Assembly: GCA_035623985.1 (NCBI GenBank)
Contig: DASPSJ010000026.1
Location: 1-64,000 of the forward strand
Length of the DNA: 64,000 nucleotides
Direction of reading: 5' to 3'
From: DAHUYF01 sp035623985
GTDB lineage: Bacteria > Pseudomonadota > Alphaproteobacteria > ATCC43930 > CGMCC-115725
Below, in pieces: positions 52,387-61,801 of the stretch (the first letter of the stretch is position 1; the number at the start of each line of letters is the position of its first letter). The notes beneath the pieces are model-generated. The model ran no database searches, had not been told where the DNA came from, and was given only the letters and a program-made list of their open reading frames with translations. The translations under genes were made by a program, and so were the position numbers.

Positions 52387-53019
52387 TCACCGTCGCAGCA
52401 GAAACTCCTGCCACGGCCGGCGCTGCTCCCAGCCTTCGCGCTGAAGCTCGGGGGTCGTCGTTTCGCTCTGCGGATAGCCGAGGCAGAAATAGCCGAGGAA
52501 GATCCACTCGGGCGGCACATCGAGGATGCGCGTCACGGCGGCGGGATCGAGGATCGAGACCCAGCCAAGGCCCAAGCCTTCCGCGCGCGCCGCCAGCCAG
52601 AGCGTGTGGATCGCCATCACCGCCGAATACTCCGCCATCTCCGGCATGGTGCGGCGGCCGAGGCCGTGGCCTTGCGCCGTGCCGCGATCGGCGAAGACGG
52701 CGAGATGCACCGGCGCCTCGTCGAGCCCGGCGAGCTTGAGGCTGGCATAGCGCTGCGCGCGCTCGCCGGCATAGGCGCTGAGCGCCTCGGCGTTGCAGCG
52801 CGCGAAATCGGCGCGCACCGCGGCGCGCCGCTCCGCGTCCTCCACCAGCACGAAGCGCCAGGGCTGGCTCAACCCGACCGAAGGCGCGAGCGCGGCGAGC
52901 TCGAGCAAATTCTCCACCGTGCCCGGGGGCAGCCCGTCGCACCGGAAGCGCCGGACGTCGCGTCGCCAGATGATGAGGTCGCGCAGCCGCGCGCGAAAAT
53001 CTTCGTCGAAGCCGGTCAT
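52387..53019 (-). CDS. bluB: 5,6-dimethylbenzimidazole synthase
   Basis: A 210-residue flavin-destroying enzyme that makes the lower ligand of cobalamin from FMNH2. It belongs to the nitroreductase fold: IIWRRDVRRFRCD near residue 15 and ALAPSVGLSQPWRFVLV are the BluB hallmarks, and WVSILDPAAVTRIL and FLGYFCLGYP follow. The ATG overlaps the stop of the preceding gene. No other cobalamin gene is near. Confidence 0.93.
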   Translation of the reverse strand: MTGFDEDFRARLRDLIIWRRDVRRFRCDGLPPGTVENLLELAALAPSVGLSQPWRFVLVEDAERRAAVRADFARCNAEALSAYAGERAQRYASLKLAGLDEAPVHLAVFADRGTAQGHGLGRRTMPEMAEYSAVMAIHTLWLAARAEGLGLGWVSILDPAAVTRILDVPPEWIFLGYFCLGYPQSETTTPELQREGWEQRRPWQEFLLRR

Positions 53020-54155
53020 CGCTTGCCGCGCGCGTCCACCGGCCAGATATCGACCAGCCGGTCGCCGCGCAGGACGTGATAGACGTCGTGAAGATTGACG
53101 GTGGGGTCGCAATGCGGGCTCACGCATTCGATCCGCGCGCCGAGCTGCGGCTTGGCCGCGCCCGGCGGCAGGATCAGCTTGCCGTGCTCGTCGCCGAAGA
53201 ATTCATAGCGGCTGCCGGGCGGCGCTCCCGCCGCCACCTCCGGCGCCGGCCCGTCGGTGGCGAAGCATTTGAGACCGCCATCGCAGGTGACGTAGCCCGG
53301 CGCGTTGACGCTCACCACCGAAGTCGACACGAAGAGCGCGGTCTCGAAAGGGGGCGCGTTGCGCCCGTCGGCGAGCGCGCGCAGGTAATCGACGTCCATG
53401 AAGACATAGGAGCCCACCTGCAGCTCCGTGAAGACGCACGCCTCGGGATCGAGATCGAAGGTGCCGGTGCCGCCGCCGCTGACGATCGGCACGGCGATGC
53501 CGGCGTCGCGCAGCCGCGCCAGCATGCCGCCGAGCCGGCCGGCCGCGGCAAGCGCGCGGGCGCGGCGCTCGGCGCGGACGGGGACGTGCTGAAGATTGCC
53601 GGAATAGGACTGGATGCCGCGAAAGACCAGCGCCTCGGCCGCGACGGCGGCGCGCACCAGCGCCACGAGATCCGCCTCGCTGGCGCAGCCGGTGCGGCCC
53701 TGGCCAGCGTCGAAATCGACCAGCACCTCGAGCGGCTTGCCCGCCGCCGCCGCGGCGCGGTCGAGCGCCGCGAGATTGTCGGGATGATCGACGACCACGC
53801 TCAATCCCGAAGCCGCCGCGTTGAGCGCCGTCAGCCGCGCGATCTTGGGCGGCGTCACCTGCGGCGAAGTGACGTGCAGGCCGGCAATGCCCGAGGCCGC
53901 CAGCACCTCGGCCTCACCCAAGGTGGCGCAGCAGATGCCGAGTGCGCCCGTCGCCATCTGGAGCGCGGCGATGCGCGCCGATTTATGCGTCTTGGCATGC
54001 GGGCGCAGCCCCAGGCCGGCGGCGCGGGCATGGGCCGCCATGGCGGCGATATTGCGCTCCAGCGCGTCGAGATCGAGCAGCAGCGCCGGCGTGTCGAGCG
54101 CCTGGCGGCTGCCGGGCTGGCCGATGAGCGCGGCATTGGGGCCGAGGCCGGTCAT
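53016..54155 (-). CDS. D-threonine-aldolase/D-serine-dehydratase-like PLP enzyme
   Basis: A 379-residue fold-type III PLP enzyme. The PLP Lys lies in LRPHAKTHKS (about residue 55). The metal site near the C terminus reads SPHCDPTVNLHD; the H-x-D pattern fits D-threonine or 3-hydroxyaspartate aldolase better than D-serine dehydratase. It is next to the peptide transporter and BluB. The ATG at 54155 keeps the TPALLLDLDALERN start of the family. Confidence 0.88.
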   Translation of the reverse strand: MTGLGPNAALIGQPGSRQALDTPALLLDLDALERNIAAMAAHARAAGLGLRPHAKTHKSARIAALQMATGALGICCATLGEAEVLAASGIAGLHVTSPQVTPPKIARLTALNAAASGLSVVVDHPDNLAALDRAAAAAGKPLEVLVDFDAGQGRTGCASEADLVALVRAAVAAEALVFRGIQSYSGNLQHVPVRAERRARALAAAGRLGGMLARLRDAGIAVPIVSGGGTGTFDLDPEACVFTELQVGSYVFMDVDYLRALADGRNAPPFETALFVSTSVVSVNAPGYVTCDGGLKCFATDGPAPEVAAGAPPGSRYEFFGDEHGKLILPPGAAKPQLGARIECVSPHCDPTVNLHDVYHVLRGDRLVDIWPVDARGKR

Positions 54156-54186
54156 GTCGGCATCATCACCGCCGGGACGACGGAGA

Positions 54187-55194
54187 TCAACCCGCCCGTG
54201 TGGCGGCGGCACCGTCCGCCATCCGCAGATGACAGGCAACGAGACGGCCGGGCGCGACCGCGCGCAACGCTGGCTCTTCGATGCGGCAGCGCTCTTCCGC
54301 ATAGGGGCAACGGGTGTGGAAACGGCAGCCGACGGGGGGATTGATCGGGCTCGGCACCTCGCCGGAAAGAATGATGCGCTTGCGCCTCGCCTCGGGATCG
54401 GGCAGCGGCACGGCCGAGAGCAGCGCCTCGGTATAAGGATGAAGCGGCGCCGAGAACAGCGCGTCCTTGGGGGCGAGCTCGACGATCTTGCCGAGATACA
54501 TCACGGCGACGCGGTGGCTGATGTGCTCGACCACGGCGAGGTCATGGGCGACGAAGAGGTAGGAAAGGTGAAGCTCCTGCTGCAGGTCCCGCAGCAGGTT
54601 CACCACCTGCGCCTGGACCGAGACGTCGAGCGCGGAGACCGGCTCGTCGCAGACGATGAGGCGAGGCTCGAGCGCCAGCGCGCGGGCGATGCCGATGCGC
54701 TGGCGCTGGCCGCCGGAGAATTCATGCGGGTACCGCCTCATCGCCTCCGGGCGCAAGCCCACCTTGGCGAAAAGCTCGGCCACGCGCTCTTTGAGCGCCG
54801 CGCCGCGCATGACGCCAAAATTGACCAGCGGCTCCGCCACGATCTCGCCCGCCGAAAGGCGCGGGTTGAGCGAGGCATAGGGATCCTGGAACACCACCTG
54901 CAATTCGCGGCGATAGGGCCGCATTTCGCGCGGGCCGAGATGGTCGATGCGCTCGCCGCGCAGCTTCACCATGCCGGCTGTGGGCTCGATCAGCTTGAGG
55001 ATCGTCTTGCCCGCGGTCGACTTGCCGCAGCCGCTTTCGCCGACGAGGCCCAGCGTCTCCCCCTCGGCAATGGTGAATCCGATACCATCGACGGCATGGA
55101 CCTGTCCCGCGACGCGCGCGAGCACGCCCCTGTGCACGGGGAAATACTTCTTGAGGCCCTCGACCTCGAGCAGCGGCGGGGGCGTGGCGCTCAT
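54187..55194 (-). CDS. Peptide ABC transporter ATPase, DppF/OppF type
   Basis: The second ATPase of a dipeptide/oligopeptide importer, 335 residues. Walker A GESGCGKST, signature FSGGQRQRIG, Walker B LIVCDEPVSALD, and the C-terminal CxRCPY-type cysteine motif GCRFHTRCPYAEERC are clear. The start overlaps the end of the partner ATPase gene by four bases. Confidence 0.94.
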   Translation of the reverse strand: MSATPPPLLEVEGLKKYFPVHRGVLARVAGQVHAVDGIGFTIAEGETLGLVGESGCGKSTAGKTILKLIEPTAGMVKLRGERIDHLGPREMRPYRRELQVVFQDPYASLNPRLSAGEIVAEPLVNFGVMRGAALKERVAELFAKVGLRPEAMRRYPHEFSGGQRQRIGIARALALEPRLIVCDEPVSALDVSVQAQVVNLLRDLQQELHLSYLFVAHDLAVVEHISHRVAVMYLGKIVELAPKDALFSAPLHPYTEALLSAVPLPDPEARRKRIILSGEVPSPINPPVGCRFHTRCPYAEERCRIEEPALRAVAPGRLVACHLRMADGAAATRAG

Positions 55195-56186
55195 GGCGGC
55201 AGGAACTCGCTCTCGAAGCAGGCGGCGAGATGGCCCGGGCGCTTCAACTCCAGCGGCGGCGCCTCGGCGCGGCAGCGCCCCGTGGCATAGGCGCAGCGCG
55301 GCGCAAAGGCGCAGCCGACAATCGCCTCGCGCAGCGACGGCACCACGCCCGGGATCTCGGCAAGCCGGGGCGGCGCGGGCTGGCCGAGCGTCGCGCCCAG
55401 ATGCGGCACCGAAGCGAGCAGGCCCCTGGTATAGGGATGGCGCGGGCGGCGGAAAAGGTCGCGCGCCGACGCCTCCTCGACCTTGCGGCCGGCGTACATG
55501 ACGACGACGCGCTGCGCCATCTCGGCGACCACGCCGAGATCGTGGGTGATGAGCAGGATCGCGGCGCCGATGGCGGCCTTGAGGTCGCGCATGAGGTCGA
55601 GGATCTGCGCCTGGATGGTGACGTCGAGCGCGGTGGTGGGCTCGTCGGCGATGAGCAGCTTGGGGTGACAGGCGAGCGCCATGGCGATCATCACCCGCTG
55701 GCGCATGCCGCCGGAAAGCTCGTGCGGGTATTGGCGGGCGCGACGCTCGGGCTCCGCGAGCCGCACCAGGCGCAGCATCTCTACGGCGCGCGCCCTGGCG
55801 GCGCGGGCATCGAGCTTCTGATGCAGCATCAGCGTCTCGCCGATCTGGCGCGCCACCGTCAGCACGGGGTTGAGCGAGGTCATCGGCTCCTGGAAGATCA
55901 TCGAGATCTCGTTGCCGCGGATGGCGCGCATCTCCGCTTCGTCCAGCGCCAGCAGATCTCGGCCGTCGAAGCGGATGCGGCCCGAGACGATGCGGCCCGG
56001 CGGCGACGGCACCAAGCGCAGGATGGAGAGCGCCGTGACGCTCTTGCCGCAGCCGCTTTCGCCGACCACCGCCAGGGTCTCGCCGCGGCCGATGGTGCAG
56101 GAGACGCCGTCGACCGCGCGCACGATGCCGTCGCGCGTGAAGAAATGCGTCCTCAGATCCTCGATGGCGAGAAGCGGCTCGTTCAT
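55191..56186 (-). CDS. Peptide ABC transporter ATPase, DppD/OppD type
   Basis: The first ATPase of the importer, 331 residues. Walker A is GESGCGKSV, signature LSGGMRQRVM, Walker B LLIADEPTTALD, and the C-terminal oligopeptide-ABC cysteine region ends with CAFAPRCAYATGRC. It lies five bases after the permease gene. Confidence 0.94.
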   Translation of the reverse strand: MNEPLLAIEDLRTHFFTRDGIVRAVDGVSCTIGRGETLAVVGESGCGKSVTALSILRLVPSPPGRIVSGRIRFDGRDLLALDEAEMRAIRGNEISMIFQEPMTSLNPVLTVARQIGETLMLHQKLDARAARARAVEMLRLVRLAEPERRARQYPHELSGGMRQRVMIAMALACHPKLLIADEPTTALDVTIQAQILDLMRDLKAAIGAAILLITHDLGVVAEMAQRVVVMYAGRKVEEASARDLFRRPRHPYTRGLLASVPHLGATLGQPAPPRLAEIPGVVPSLREAIVGCAFAPRCAYATGRCRAEAPPLELKRPGHLAACFESEFLPP

Positions 56187-56191
56187 GGCGC

Positions 56192-57061
56192 TCAGAGGCG
56201 CCGCGCCAGCCGCGGATCGAGAGCGTCGCGCAACCCGTCACCGACCAGGTTCACCGCCAGCACCGTCAGCGACAGGAACACGCCGGGAAAAATGATGAGA
56301 TAGGGCCGAAGCTGAAAATAGCTGCGGCCGTCGGCCATGATGTTGCCCCAGCTCGGGATCTGCGGCGGCGTGCCGGCGCCGATGAAGCTCAGCACCGCCT
56401 CGGTGATCATCGCCGAGGCGCAGATATAAGTCGCCTGCACCAGCACGGGCGCCAGGGTATTAGGCAGGATGTGGCGCCGGAGCGTGCGCAGGAAGCCGGT
56501 GCCCGCCGCCGTCGCCGCCTCGACGAAGGGCTGCTCGCGCAGGCCGAGCACGACGCCGCGCACCAGCCGCGCGACGCGCGGCACCTCGGAGAGGGTGATG
56601 GCGATGATGACGTTGCCGAGGCTCGCCTTGGTGAGCGCCATCAGCGCGATCGCCAGCAGCACCGGCGGCACCGACATGAGCCCGTCCATGACGCGCATGA
56701 GCACGCCGTCCGCGAGGCGGTTGAAGCCGGTGAGAAGACCGATGGCGAGGCCGAAGGCGGTGCTGAGCGCGGCGACGCCCAGCCCGACCTGCAGCGAGAC
56801 GCGCGCGCCGTAGAGCGTGCGGCTGTAGACGTCGCGGCCATAGGCGTCGGTACCGAACCAGTAGGCGGCGGCGGGAAAGCGCAGCCGTCGGATCGGCGAG
56901 ACCGCGAGCGGATCGCTGGTGCCGAGCCAGGGAGCGAGCACGGCGACGGCGCCGATCGCGAGCAGGATCAGCAGGCCGAGAATGACCGTGGGATGGCGGC
57001 GGACCGCTTCCGTCAGCCAATGCCGGCGCGGCAGCGGCGCGGCAAGCTCAACCGCGGCCAT
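56192..57061 (-). CDS. Peptide ABC transporter permease, DppC type
   Basis: A 289-residue inner-membrane permease. It has the N-terminal one-helix plus large periplasmic loop of the DppC/OppC family (FGTDAYGRDVYSRTLYGARVS) and the EAA coupling loop (EAATAAGTGFLRTLRRHILPN). Start at ATG 57061, one base after the DppB-type gene. Confidence 0.93.
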   Translation of the reverse strand: MAAVELAAPLPRRHWLTEAVRRHPTVILGLLILLAIGAVAVLAPWLGTSDPLAVSPIRRLRFPAAAYWFGTDAYGRDVYSRTLYGARVSLQVGLGVAALSTAFGLAIGLLTGFNRLADGVLMRVMDGLMSVPPVLLAIALMALTKASLGNVIIAITLSEVPRVARLVRGVVLGLREQPFVEAATAAGTGFLRTLRRHILPNTLAPVLVQATYICASAMITEAVLSFIGAGTPPQIPSWGNIMADGRSYFQLRPYLIIFPGVFLSLTVLAVNLVGDGLRDALDPRLARRL

Positions 57062-57062
57062 C

Positions 57063-58004
57063 TCAATACCTCACGCGCGGGTCGAGCAAGGTGTAGCTGA
57101 TGTCGACCGCGAGGTTGACCAGCACATAGGCGGCGGAAAACAGCAGGATCACGCCCTGGATGATCGGATAGTCGCGCCGCAGGATGGCGTCGACGGTGAG
57201 CCGGCCGATACCGGGAATGGCGAAGACGGTCTCGGTGACGATGACGCCGCTGATCAGCAGCGCCACGCCGATGCCGATCACCGTGGCAATCGGCACCGCG
57301 GCGTTCTTGAGCGCGTGGCGGATCAGCACTTCGCCCTGGGCGAGCCCTTTGGCCTCGGCGGTGCGGATGTAATCCTGGCTCAGCACCTCGAGCATGCTGG
57401 CGCGCGTGATGCGCGCGATGAGCGCGCCATAGATCAGCCCCAGCGCAATGCTGGGCAAGATGAGATGGGCGATGAACGGCGCGAAGCCTTCGCGGATGCT
57501 GACATAGCCCTGCACCGGCAGCAGCGGCAGCTCGACCGAGAAGCCCAGCACCAGGAGATAAGCGAGCACGAAGGAGGGCAGCGAGAAGCCCAGCACGGCG
57601 ACCAGCATTACCAGCCGATCGATCCAGCTCCCGGCCTTCCACGCGGCTATCACGCCCAACGGAACGGCGAAGGCGACCGTGACGGCGAGGGTAGTGAGCG
57701 TGAGCGCCACGGTCGGCTCGAGCCGCTGGCCGATGAGCTGGGCCACCGGCAGGTTGGTGAAGATGGAGACGCCGAGATCGCCGTGCAGCACCCCCCAGAG
57801 CCAATGGCCGAAGCGCAGTAGGAAGGACTCGTCGAGACCGAGCTTGGCGTGGATGCGGGCGATGTCCTCAGCGGTGGCGAGGTCGCCGGCGATCACCGCG
57901 GCGGGGTCGCCGGGCGCGATGTAGAGGAGCGAGAAGACGAAGAGGGCCACCACCCCCATCACCGGCACGGTCGCGATCAGGCGACGAATGATGTAGGCGA
58001 ACAT
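57063..58004 (-). CDS. Peptide ABC transporter permease, DppB type
   Basis: A 313-residue permease with about six membrane segments. The N-terminal IIRRLIATVPVMGVV and the large first loop are typical, as is the EAA loop (YIRTAEAKGLAQGEVLIRHA). It heads the permease pair, 21 bases after the binding-protein gene. Confidence 0.93.
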   Translation of the reverse strand: MFAYIIRRLIATVPVMGVVALFVFSLLYIAPGDPAAVIAGDLATAEDIARIHAKLGLDESFLLRFGHWLWGVLHGDLGVSIFTNLPVAQLIGQRLEPTVALTLTTLAVTVAFAVPLGVIAAWKAGSWIDRLVMLVAVLGFSLPSFVLAYLLVLGFSVELPLLPVQGYVSIREGFAPFIAHLILPSIALGLIYGALIARITRASMLEVLSQDYIRTAEAKGLAQGEVLIRHALKNAAVPIATVIGIGVALLISGVIVTETVFAIPGIGRLTVDAILRRDYPIIQGVILLFSAAYVLVNLAVDISYTLLDPRVRY

Positions 58005-58025
58005 GCCCGGCGCCGTGCGGTCGGT

Positions 58026-59624
58026 TCACATCTTCTCCACGTTCCACAAGAAGACCACCGGGGCGACGATGACGCCTTTCAGGTTCTTGCGGAAGGCGGT
58101 GGGGATGACGAACTGGCCGGTCGGAATGTAGGGAACGCTGGCAAACGCCTCTTCCTGCAGCTCGGCGGCGATCTTCTGCTGCGCGGCGAGGTCGGGAGCT
58201 TCCACCCACTGCGTGCGCAACGCTTCGATCTTGTCGTCGGTCGGCCAGCCGAACCACGACTTCTCGCCGGCCGCGCGCAGCGGGAAGTTGAGCGCGGGGT
58301 TGATCATGTCGGGACCGACCAGCCAGGTGAAGAAGATGCTCCAGCCGTTCTTGTCGACCGGCTCCTTGCTGGTGCGGCGGGTGATCAGCGTGCCCCAATC
58401 CATCGCCTGGAGATCGACGTTGAGCCCGACTTCGCGCAGCCGCTCGGCGGCGACCTGCGCCTGGCGGTCGACGATGGGCTGGTCGGTCGCGGTCAGGATG
58501 ACGACGCGGTCGCCGTTGTAGCCGCTGTCCTTGATCAGCGCCTTGGCCTTGGCGAGATCGCGCGGGCCGGAGAGCGCCCCGGCCCCCGCCTCGCTCGCCA
58601 TCGGCGTGCCGCAGGTATAGTAGGAATAGCAGGTCCGCCAGTTGCTCTGATCATCGCCGGCGAGCGTGGTCATGATCTCCTTCTGATCGATGACGTAGAG
58701 CAGCGCCTGGCGCAGCTTCCGATTGTTGAAGGGCGGCTGAAGCTGGTTGAAGCGCATCACAGCGATGCTGCCGAGCGGATCGACCTTGGCGATGGTGACG
58801 TCCGGATTCTTCTGCAGCTCCGGCACCAGGTCGGCCGGAAGCTGCTGCCACCAATCGACCTCGCCGGCGGCAAGCGCGTTGACGGCGGTGCCGGGATCGG
58901 GGATGTAGAGCCATTCGACGCGGTCGACCTTGACGATCTTGGCGCCGGCGGCCCAGCTCGGCGCCTCGTCGCGCGGCACGTAGTCGGGGTTGCGGACATA
59001 GACCGCCTTGTTGCCGGGAACCCATTCCTCCTTGACGAATTTGAACGGGCCGGAGCCGGTGGGATCGGTGATCTGGGTGTTGGCGTCGGTGCCGGCGATG
59101 CGCTCCGGCATGATGAAGGGAACGTTGCTGGAGAGCTTGCCGAGGGCTTCGAGCAGCAGCGGGAACGGCTTCTTGAGGATGATCGAGAAGCGGCGGTCGT
59201 CGACGGCCTTCATCTCCGCAACCGCCTCCGCCACCACCTGGCCGAACCCGTCGCGCTTCATCCAGCGCGCCAGCGAGGCGATGCAATCGGCCGAGCGCAC
59301 CGGCATGCCGTCATGGAATTTGAGCTTGTCGCGCAGCGTGAAGCTGTAGATGAGCTTGTCGTCGCTCACCGTCCAGGTATCAACCATCTGCGGCTGCGGC
59401 TTGAAATGCTCGTCGAGAGCAAAGAGCGTGTCGTAGACCATGTAGCCGTGGTTGCGCGTGATATAGGCCGTGGTCCAGATGGGATCGAGGCTGCGCAGAT
59501 CGGCCTCGGGGATGAACCGGATGGTCTTGCCAGAGGTTTGCGCATGAGCCGCGGGCGCGAGCAGCCCCGCCGCCAGCATCGCCGCCGCCGCCCAGCGCCA
59601 GCATCCCGCCGAAATCCGTCCCAT
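58026..59624 (-). CDS. Peptide ABC transporter periplasmic binding protein
   Basis: A 532-residue family 5 extracellular solute-binding protein with a signal peptide (basic start, then an Ala-rich core to A-H-A-Q). It starts the operon: binding protein, DppB, DppC, DppD, DppF. GGGGAGG eight bases before ATG 59624 fixes the start. The bound ligand (peptide, D-peptide or other) cannot be read directly. Its first 50 codons and upstream region are repeated at 60081-60309. Confidence 0.92.
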   Translation of the reverse strand: MGRISAGCWRWAAAAMLAAGLLAPAAHAQTSGKTIRFIPEADLRSLDPIWTTAYITRNHGYMVYDTLFALDEHFKPQPQMVDTWTVSDDKLIYSFTLRDKLKFHDGMPVRSADCIASLARWMKRDGFGQVVAEAVAEMKAVDDRRFSIILKKPFPLLLEALGKLSSNVPFIMPERIAGTDANTQITDPTGSGPFKFVKEEWVPGNKAVYVRNPDYVPRDEAPSWAAGAKIVKVDRVEWLYIPDPGTAVNALAAGEVDWWQQLPADLVPELQKNPDVTIAKVDPLGSIAVMRFNQLQPPFNNRKLRQALLYVIDQKEIMTTLAGDDQSNWRTCYSYYTCGTPMASEAGAGALSGPRDLAKAKALIKDSGYNGDRVVILTATDQPIVDRQAQVAAERLREVGLNVDLQAMDWGTLITRRTSKEPVDKNGWSIFFTWLVGPDMINPALNFPLRAAGEKSWFGWPTDDKIEALRTQWVEAPDLAAQQKIAAELQEEAFASVPYIPTGQFVIPTAFRKNLKGVIVAPVVFLWNVEKM

Positions 59625-59700
59625 CGCCAGCCTCCCCTTCGGCCGCGTGTCGCCGCGGTTGCTCATGCAAGTTCGGTGCCGTCCACCTTACGTCAGGAGC
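59457..59700. repeat. 5' end of the binding-protein gene, repeated downstream (copy A)
   Basis: This stretch covers the first codons and the leader of the peptide-binding protein gene. It is a direct repeat of 60081-60309: the first 74 bases are identical, then scattered changes and one deletion of about 15 bases occur, and the similarity continues through the leader to the CTTACG-CAGGAGC sequence. Confidence 0.85.
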
Positions 59701-59704
59701 GGAA

Positions 59705-60080
59705 GGCCAAGGCTTGCTGCCGGCGTCGCGTCGGATCGCTCATTGTCGTCCTCCTTTCGCCCGCTTTGGCTGCGGCTTCTGCGGCATCACAGCCGCTCGG
59801 TCGCGAGGCCAAGAGCCGCCGGCACTACGCCTCCGGTGTACACCGGGGACCCAAATTCGGCATGCGCCGGTGACGTAGTGCTCGCCGAACACCGGCACGG
59901 GACTCATGATAGGGGTGCACCCCTTCGCCGCCAAGGCTCATCTCGGCTTGGCCTTGCGAGATGCCAGGAGCGGCGCGGTCATAGCGCTCGATGCCGGCGA
60001 GGCCGGCGCGCAGCCGTGGATGCGGCATCTGCCAGCGCAATTGCTGCTCCAACAGAAGTCTACACTGACCCCACTTACCT
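59705..60080. other. Palindrome-rich gap without a gene
   Basis: No convincing gene is seen. The area has several inverted repeats of the same CGGTG/CACCG theme: CCGGTGTACACCGG (59833-59846, perfect), GCCGGTG (59866-59872) with CACCGGC (59890-59896), and AGGGGTGCACCCCT (59911-59924, perfect). It sits between the two copies of the binding-protein 5' end, so it may be the remains of inserted or deleted material. Confidence 0.6.
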
Positions 60081-60230
60081 CGTGATATAGGCCGTGGTCC
60101 AGATGGGATCGAGGCTGCGCAGATCGGCCTCGGGGATGAACCGGATGGTCTTGCCCGTGGTTTGGGCATGAGCCGCGGGCACGAGCAGCCCCGCCGCCCA
60201 ACGCCGGCATCCCGCCGAAATCCGCCCCAT
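60075..60230 (-). pseudogene. Truncated copy of the peptide-binding protein gene
   Basis: This 51-codon frame begins with the same MGRISAGC signal-peptide start and continues to IRFIPEADLRSLDPIWTTAY, the start of the neighbouring binding protein. The similarity ends exactly at the I-T-R codons and a TAA stop follows at once. The rest of the gene (about 480 codons) is absent. The leader upstream is also duplicated. It is a remnant of a tandem paralogue whose body has been deleted. Confidence 0.85.
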
Positions 60231-60309
60231 CGCCGCTCTCCCTTTGATCCCCCTGCCGCTACGACTTTTCTGATGCAAGTTCGATGCCGACCACCTTACG
60301 CCAGGAGCA
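60081..60309. repeat. Direct repeat copy B of the binding-protein 5' region
   Basis: The partner of 59457-59700, 624 bases apart and in the same orientation. The sharp left edge at 60081 marks a deletion or recombination joint; the right edge fades near CCAGGAGC at about 60309. Confidence 0.8.
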
Positions 60310-60391
60310 ACAGACCAACAAGCGAGCGGCGGCTTGTCGGTAGGCGGCGCTTTCGCCGATAGTGGACGACCTCGACGCCGCGGAGAGCATC

Positions 60392-61801
60392 GTGACCGAC
60401 CCTTCCGACACCGACATCGCCTTTCTCGCGGCGCGCGAGCTTGTCGCCGACTATCGTCGCAAGACCTTGTCGCCGGTCGAGGTGACCAAGGCGCTGCTGC
60501 GGCGCCTCGATCGGCTGGAGCCCGCGCTCAACGCCTTCGTGCTGGTGGCGCGGGAGAGCGCGCTCGATCAGGCGCGCGCCGCCGAGGCGCGCTGGGCCAA
60601 GGGCGAGCCGCTGGGGCTGCTCGACGGCGTGCCGGTGACGATCAAGGACCTCTTCCTCACCAAGGGCTGGCCGACGCTGCGCGGCTCGCGGCTGGTGCGG
60701 CGCGATCAGGATTGGAACGAGGACGCGCCGCCGGTGGCGCGGCTCCGGGAGCATGGCGCGGTGCTGCTGGGCAAGACGACCATGCCGGATTTCGGCTGGA
60801 AGGCGGTGGGCGACAGCCCGCTCACCGGCGTCACCCGCAATCCCTGGAGCCTCGCGCATACGCCGGGCGGCTCCAGCGCCGGCGCAGCGGCGGCGCTGGC
60901 CGCCGGCATCGCGCCCCTGGCGCTGGGCACCGATGGCGGCGGCTCGATCCGCATCCCCTGCGCCTTTTGCGGCCTGCCCGGCCTCAAGCCGAGCTTCGGC
61001 CGGGTGCCGCATTACCCGCCGAGCGCCTTCGGCCTCGTCGCCCATAGCGGGCCGATGGCGCGCGACGTTGGCGACCTCGCGCTCATGCTCACCGTCATCA
61101 CCGGCGCCGACGACCGCGACGTCTACGCGCTGCCGCCGGAGCGGCGCGATTGGACCGAAGGGCTCGAGGAGGGCGTCAAGGGATTGCGCATCGCCTTCAG
61201 CCCGACGCTGGGCTACGCGCGCGTCGATGGCGAGATCGCCGCCGCCACGGCGGCGGCGGCGCAGCGCTTTGCCGAGCTTGGCGCCACGGTCGAGACAGTG
61301 GATCGCCTGTTCGACGATCCCGCCCGGGCTTGGCTGACGCTATGGTGGTCGGGCGCGGCCAAAGCGATGAGCGCCTTCAGCGCCGGGGAACGACAGCGCG
61401 CCGATCCCGGCCTCGAGGCGGCGGCGCAGCAGGGTGCGCGGCTCAGCGCGATCGACTATGTCACCGCCGATATCGAGCGGAACGCGCTGGCGCTCGCCAT
61501 GGCGAAGTTCCATCGCCGCTACGACCTGCTGCTGACGCCGAGCGTCGCGGTGCCGGCGCTCAAGGCGGGCGAGTTGCTGAGCGATCCTGCGACGCAGAAG
61601 GAATGGATCGAATGGTCGCCCTTCAGCTATCCCTTCAACCTGACGCGCCAGCCGGCGGTGAGCGTGCCCTGCGGGCTGACCAAGGCCGGCCTGCCGATCG
61701 GACTACAGATCGTCGGCCGGATGTATGACGACGCGCTGGTGCTGCGCGCCGCCCGCGCCTTCGAGCGCGCGGCACCTTTTCCGCGCTGTCCGCTGGAGTA
61801 G
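60392..61801 (+). CDS. Amidase signature family protein
   Basis: A 469-residue serine amidase. The triad is visible: Lys in PVTIKDLFLTKG, the cis-Ser in GGSSAGAAAALAAG and the nucleophile Ser in TDGGGSIRIPCA. The C-terminal PAVSVPCGLTKAGLPIGLQIVG is standard. GTG 60392 with GGAG at the correct distance is preferred over GTG 60362. The MFS transporter gene is convergent directly after it. Its substrate may come from that transporter or from the peptide importer. Confidence 0.9.
   Translation: MTDPSDTDIAFLAARELVADYRRKTLSPVEVTKALLRRLDRLEPALNAFVLVARESALDQARAAEARWAKGEPLGLLDGVPVTIKDLFLTKGWPTLRGSRLVRRDQDWNEDAPPVARLREHGAVLLGKTTMPDFGWKAVGDSPLTGVTRNPWSLAHTPGGSSAGAAAALAAGIAPLALGTDGGGSIRIPCAFCGLPGLKPSFGRVPHYPPSAFGLVAHSGPMARDVGDLALMLTVITGADDRDVYALPPERRDWTEGLEEGVKGLRIAFSPTLGYARVDGEIAAATAAAAQRFAELGATVETVDRLFDDPARAWLTLWWSGAAKAMSAFSAGERQRADPGLEAAAQQGARLSAIDYVTADIERNALALAMAKFHRRYDLLLTPSVAVPALKAGELLSDPATQKEWIEWSPFSYPFNLTRQPAVSVPCGLTKAGLPIGLQIVGRMYDDALVLRAARAFERAAPFPRCPLE

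Noticed and set aside
57849..59873. Long + strand open frame over the peptide-binding protein gene
   Set aside because: Antisense of a clear ABC binding protein; no recognisable protein.
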